Below, one piece after another: positions 33,249-36,153 of a stretch of DNA of 36,153 nucleotides. A program made the position numbers and the translations under genes. The stretch is from Candidatus Scalindua sp. (GTDB lineage: Bacteria; Planctomycetota; Brocadiia; Brocadiales; Scalinduaceae). Location: assembly GCA_021777035.1 (NCBI GenBank), contig JAIQZR010000129.1:1-36153 (forward strand). Direction: 5' to 3'. Within the stretch, counting starts at the first letter, position 1. Each line of letters starts with the position of its first letter. The notes under the pieces were generated by a model. The model was not told where the DNA came from and searched no databases. It worked only from the letters and a program-made list of their open reading frames with translations.

Positions 33249-34076
33249 GTGGCAGAGAAAAAAGATACTGAACAAAAAAGATATCGCGCACTGGCTTTTG
33301 TCAAAGGAGATTCGCTGGCAAAGGAGAAGGATTCGCATGTGGCTGATGATGAACTGCCAACCTGGCCGTATTTGGTAAGGAAGGAGTTCCTTGCTGCCAT
33401 AATCGTTACCATAATCTTGCTGGTCTGGTCAATTGCGCTTAACGCACCATTAGAGGATCCTTCAGATCCAAGCGTTACTCCTAATCCCGCAAAAGCGCCA
33501 TGGTATTTCCTGGGATTGCAGGAGATGCTTGTATATTTTGATCCATGGATAGCGGGCGTAATTTTCCCTTCATTGATTGTGATGGGTTTAATGGCGATGC
33601 CATATGTTGATATAAACCCCAAAGGTAACGGATATTATACGTTTAAGGAGAGATGGTTTGCAATTCTGACGTTCTGTTTTGGGTTTCACATTCTCTGGAT
33701 TCTATTAATAATAGTAGGGGTATTTATGCGTGGGCCTGGCTGGCTCTGGTTTTGGCCGTGGCAGGAGTGGGACGCGCACAGAATAGTAGCTGACACAAAT
33801 TACGATCTGACACAGTTCATAGGCATCGATTCAAAGTCCCTGTTGGGCTCCCTTATTGGCGGAGGTGTTATTACCGTTTATTTCTTCCTGGGTATGGTAG
33901 TGCCATATCTATTTCTGAAAGTAACACAGAATCAGACGCTTGAAAAATTAGGAATAATAAAATATTCATTGGTGGCATTTCTGTTCCTGTCTATGATGGG
34001 CTTGCCTATCAAGGTATTTTTGAAATTAGTATTTCACCTCAAATATATATGGGTTACGCCCTGGTTTAATATATAA
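33249..34076 (+). CDS. subunit IV-like C-terminal cytochrome b protein
   Basis: 275 residues from GTG 33249 (GAAGGGA upstream). Five predicted transmembrane helices (AAIIVTIILLVWSIAL; about 95-115; about 130-155; about 195-220; about 235-260), against three in plant-type subunit IV. The Qo-site block is PAKAPWYFLGLQEM: the usual PEWY glutamate position holds proline or alanine (APWY). The lumen-like PSVTPNPA loop before it is typical. It completes the split cytochrome b with the b6 gene at 29952. PetD-like. The extra two helices are not in standard subunit IV and are probably a lineage addition. Confidence 0.88.
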   Translation: MAEKKDTEQKRYRALAFVKGDSLAKEKDSHVADDELPTWPYLVRKEFLAAIIVTIILLVWSIALNAPLEDPSDPSVTPNPAKAPWYFLGLQEMLVYFDPWIAGVIFPSLIVMGLMAMPYVDINPKGNGYYTFKERWFAILTFCFGFHILWILLIIVGVFMRGPGWLWFWPWQEWDAHRIVADTNYDLTQFIGIDSKSLLGSLIGGGVITVYFFLGMVVPYLFLKVTQNQTLEKLGIIKYSLVAFLFLSMMGLPIKVFLKLVFHLKYIWVTPWFNI

Positions 34077-34122
34077 AAAAAATTCTTTTCTGACCATATT
34101 CTTGAAAGAGAGTAATATGGAG

Positions 34123-34143
34123 TGCATCGTCCGTGACGATGCA
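34123..34143 (+). terminator. hairpin after the respiratory cluster
   Basis: TGCATCGTC-cgt-GACGATGCA, perfect 9-bp stem 47 bp after the last gene of the cluster. No T-run follows; it may be a weak terminator. Confidence 0.4.
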
Positions 34144-34184
34144 TATTAAGGCAGTATGGACGGATCGTAATGCCCTCTTTTTTC

Positions 34185-34213
34185 TTGACTTCAACAATAT
34201 ATAGCCTTATCAT
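34185..34213 (+). promoter_or_regulatory. possible sigma70 promoter for higBA-1
   Basis: TTGACT (34185-34190), 17-bp spacer, TATCAT (34208-34213), about 120 bp before the first higB start. Confidence 0.35.
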
Positions 34214-34334
34214 TTCCTCGCATTCAATTCTTAACACATAAGACGATACTACATAATAAAATAGAAAGAAATATGATTTTATGAATTGCATAGATTTTAC
34301 TTGTTGCGTGTAGCGCAATGTGCTACAAGTTCAC

Positions 34335-34613
34335 ATGATTAAATCTTTCAAACACAAGGGGCTCAAGAAGTTCTATGAAACCGGTAATAAAGCAGGTATT
34401 AATAGCCGCCATAGCAAAAAATTACGAATACAGTTAACAGCGTTAAATACAGCAACTTGTATTGAGGATATGGACTTACCAGGTTTTCGACTTCACCAGT
34501 TAAAGGGAAAGAGAAAAGGATGCTGGGCAATAGATGTTAGTAAAAATTGGCGAATAGTATTTAAGTTTGAAGAAGGCAACGTTTATGTTGTTGATTATGA
34601 GGATTATCACTGA
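34335..34613 (+). CDS. higB: HigB-family toxin, module 1
   Basis: 92 residues from ATG 34335 (MIKSFKHKGLKKFYETGNKA); a longer frame begins at 34320, but family members start with this MIKSF. RelE/HigB fold (PF05015): LHQLKGKRKGCWAIDVSKNW, RIVFKFEEGNVYVVDYEDYH at the C-terminus. A ribosome-dependent mRNase. Its TGA overlaps the antitoxin ATG (TGATG). The toxin-first order is that of higBA. No inactivating change is seen. Confidence 0.88.
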   Translation: MIKSFKHKGLKKFYETGNKAGINSRHSKKLRIQLTALNTATCIEDMDLPGFRLHQLKGKRKGCWAIDVSKNWRIVFKFEEGNVYVVDYEDYH

Positions 34614-34903
34614 TGAACATGTTTAACCCACCCCATCCAGGTGAATTTATCAAAGAAGTTTTTCTTGAACCGTATGGTATTAGTTATCGTACTGTTGCTG
34701 CAAAGTTAAAGGTGTCTCCATCAACATTTCAGCGATTGATTAAACAACAAAGCAATGTTACACCAGAAATGGCTTTACGACTTTCCAAGACTTTAGGGCG
34801 CTCGCCGGAAAGTTGGTTAATTATGCAAGACAATTATAATTTGTGGCAGGCAAGACGAAATTTAAACATTGATGAAGTAGAAAAGTTGGCCATACCTGCC
34901 TAA
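34613..34903 (+). CDS. higA: HigA-family antitoxin, module 1
   Basis: 96 residues, XRE/HTH type (VapI group): PPHPGEFIKEVFLEPYGISY then helix-turn-helix TVAAKLKVSPSTFQRLIKQQ, TPEMALRLSKTLGRSPESWL and the conserved DNYNLWQARR. It represses its own operon and neutralises HigB. Translation is coupled to higB by a one-base overlap. Confidence 0.9.
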   Translation: MNMFNPPHPGEFIKEVFLEPYGISYRTVAAKLKVSPSTFQRLIKQQSNVTPEMALRLSKTLGRSPESWLIMQDNYNLWQARRNLNIDEVEKLAIPA

Positions 34904-34965
34904 CGAAATTCACTGAAGGCAAAAATGATTATTGATATTCGTAACCTATGCGGTTACAATCAGTC

Positions 34966-35244
34966 GTGATTAAATCTTTTAGGCATAAAGGACTTGAAGA
35001 CTTTTTCTATACTGGGAAAAAGAGAGGAATAAGACCTGAACATGCTAAAATGCTTGAAAGAATCCTTGACCGACTAAATGCTGCAAATAAAGTAAATGAC
35101 ATGAATTATCCAGGATCATACCTCCATAAATTGACCGGAAATAAGCAAGGTCAATACGCAGTTAAAGTATCTGGTAACTGGAGTCTTTTTTTCGAATTTG
35201 TGAAAGGAGATGTCTATGTTGTTGATTATGATGATTACCATTAA
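34966..35244 (+). CDS. higB: HigB-family toxin, module 2
   Basis: 92 residues from GTG 34966 (VIKSFRHKGLEDFFYTGKKR), aligned with the start of module 1; ATG 34948 is an upstream alternative. The family blocks are PGSYLHKLTGNKQGQYAVKV, SGNWSLFFEFVKGDVYVVDY and DDYH. About half the residues agree with module 1. Note SLFFEF where module 1 has RIVFKF: the arginine in the RIVF strand, often important in HigB, is changed to serine, so activity may be lowered. Its stop lies 12 bp before the antitoxin start. Confidence 0.85.
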   Translation: MIKSFRHKGLEDFFYTGKKRGIRPEHAKMLERILDRLNAANKVNDMNYPGSYLHKLTGNKQGQYAVKVSGNWSLFFEFVKGDVYVVDYDDYH

Positions 35245-35256
35245 TGAGGCGATACA

Positions 35257-35571
35257 ATGGTAAAAATGAAGAGACAGCCAACGCACCCTGGAATAATTAT
35301 CAAGGAAGATTATTTAAAACCTCTATCTTTGACCATTACTGAAATGGCAGTTACTTTAGGAATTTCAAGAAAAACCCTTTCAAAAATCATGAATGAAAGA
35401 GGAACAGTAACACCAGATATGGCACTCCGGTTAGCGAGAGCCTTTGATACAACTCCGGATTTATGGTTAAACTTACAAAAAAATTATGATTTATGGCAAG
35501 TAGAGCATAGCTCAAAGGAATGGTTGAAAGTTAAGCCTCTAGCCAAGCAATTGCTCCACTCAAATATATAA
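35257..35571 (+). CDS. higA: HigA-family antitoxin, module 2
   Basis: 104 residues. RQPTHPGIIIKEDYLKPLSL, helix-turn-helix EMAVTLGISRKTLSKIMNER, TPDMALRLARAFDTTPDLWL and NLQKNYDLWQ. It is of the same group as module 1 but clearly diverged, so the pairs are related, not a recent duplication. Cross-talk between the modules is possible. Confidence 0.9.
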   Translation: MVKMKRQPTHPGIIIKEDYLKPLSLTITEMAVTLGISRKTLSKIMNERGTVTPDMALRLARAFDTTPDLWLNLQKNYDLWQVEHSSKEWLKVKPLAKQLLHSNI

Positions 35572-35736
35572 GCGAACAGCGAACAAAGCAGTGGAGCCAA
35601 CCCCTCTGTCATTTGCGATTCTATTATCTTTAGGCTCTTTGCTTATATTATTTTTATCTATTACTTTATTTGCCATATGGGGTTGTTCACCTCGGCGTTA
35701 TATTTCCCATAACATGACACTAACTTTTGACACTGC

Positions 35737-35781
35737 CCACTATCAATGCTAAGCTTTTTCTACGAACAATAAGCATAGTGG
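35737..35781. repeat. REP-like hairpin upstream of RAYT gene
   Basis: CCACTAT (35737-35743) and ATAGTGG (35775-35781) frame an AT-rich loop, and GTCAA-N8-TTGAC follows at about 35800. Such palindromes next to a RAYT gene are the usual REP arrangement. Confidence 0.35.
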
Positions 35782-35840
35782 AAGTAAAGGGGTCAAATCT
35801 CCTCTTGACTGCATGTCTCTAATACTTTATAATCCTCTTC

Positions 35841-36153
35841 ATGGCACGACCTCTACGAATTGAATATCCTGATGCATGGTATCATGTAATGAATCGGGGA
35901 GCAAACCGTAATCGGATTTTTTCTAAATCTGACGATTACGAGCTTTTCATAAATGTGCTTAAAGAAGCGTGCAGCCTATTCAACGTGTATATTTCAGCTT
36001 ATTGCCTTATGAGTAATCATTATCACCTTGTTGTTCACACCCCGGAAGGAAATCTGTCCAGATTCATGAGACATGTAAACGGAGTTTACACTCAACGATA
36101 TAACATAAAATATAAAAGAGATGGCGCGTTGTTTCGAGGACGTTTTAAAGCCA
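35841..36153 (+). CDS. REP-associated tyrosine transposase (RAYT, IS200-like), 5' part
   Basis: 104 residues visible, running off the window. From ATG 35841: MARPLRIEYPDAWYHVMNRG at the start, then AYCLMSNHYHLVVHTPEGNL with the HUH motif (HYH), RFMRHVNGVYTQRYN and the GALFRGRFKA block. These are the marks of the Y1-transposase domain of RAYT/TnpA-REP proteins (PF01797). The catalytic tyrosine lies beyond the window. Such single-copy enzymes act on REP palindromes; the repeats at 24057-24143 and 35737-35781 are candidates. Confidence 0.9.
   Translation, partial: MARPLRIEYPDAWYHVMNRGANRNRIFSKSDDYELFINVLKEACSLFNVYISAYCLMSNHYHLVVHTPEGNLSRFMRHVNGVYTQRYNIKYKRDGALFRGRFKA

Noticed and set aside
34320..35840. 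higBA and hicBA modules as integron cassettes
   Set aside because: A GCCTAAC-like sequence near 34898 and GTTAAAT at 9193 resemble single attC core boxes, but no paired core sites with a folding attC stem and no integrase are seen.
1..36153. CRISPR array, tRNA or rRNA gene
   Set aside because: No regularly spaced repeats and no tRNA-like TpsiC arm or rRNA segment were noticed on reading; small RNAs cannot be excluded without a covariance search.

Overview
The window is AT-rich bacterial DNA with mostly small operons, many short dispersed inverted repeats, one intact insertion sequence and several toxin-antitoxin modules. The gene content points to a planctomycete, most likely an anammox-type one (Brocadiales, perhaps near Scalindua). 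This rests mainly on the Rieske/cytochrome b cluster at 28.4-34.1 kb, which carries an NAD(P)/FAD/[4Fe-4S] oxidoreductase as an extra subunit. That assignment is inference; no rRNA or hydrazine-metabolism gene is present to confirm it.

Layout. 1-90 is the start of a gene leaving the window on the minus strand, followed by a nested miniature inverted-repeat element (115-298). 0.4-4.3 kb carries an RlmL-like RNA methyltransferase (-), an Rsm22-type methyltransferase-like protein with four conserved cysteines (+) and a spermidine-synthase-like protein (+). An intact IS630-family element follows (4342-5474). 6.2-8.9 kb holds two adjacent genes: a PD-(D/E)xK nuclease-like protein and a KAP-family P-loop NTPase. 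I regard these as a candidate two-gene defence system. They are followed by a truncated 5' copy of a sodium/solute symporter gene (9006-9161), a hicBA toxin-antitoxin pair, and the intact symporter (10148-11668). greA, a secreted regulatory-like-domain protein, a cysteine-rich exported protein and a YbdK-type carboxylate-amine ligase fill 11.8-15.2 kb. A decayed PilZ-domain gene lies at 15550-15763, then an FGE/sulfatase-modifying-factor-like protein.

17.1-24.0 kb is a compact operon for glucose phosphorylation and the oxidative pentose phosphate pathway: glk-tkt-pgl-gnd-zwf. It ends in a long inverted repeat shared with a convergent rhodanese gene. 24.8-28.1 kb carries a small hypothetical gene, a protoglobin, a DUF4438 protein and a CruF-like carotenoid-biosynthesis membrane protein.

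28.4-34.1 kb is the respiratory cluster, in order: a cupredoxin-like exported protein, Rieske protein, cytochrome b6-type subunit, a 46-residue membrane peptide not in standard ORF length ranges, the FAD/NAD(P)/2x[4Fe-4S] oxidoreductase, and a five-helix subunit IV-like protein. Together these could couple quinol oxidation to NAD(P)(H) or ferredoxin chemistry. No c-type cytochrome gene is present, so the cupredoxin is a candidate electron carrier. Three different hairpins separate the subunit genes.

34.3-35.6 kb holds two consecutive higBA modules. The window ends inside a REP-associated tyrosine transposase (RAYT) gene. A 110-bp miniature element occurs twice (16951-17060 and, inverted, 28129-28238), and its palindromic core recurs in the nested element at the left end.
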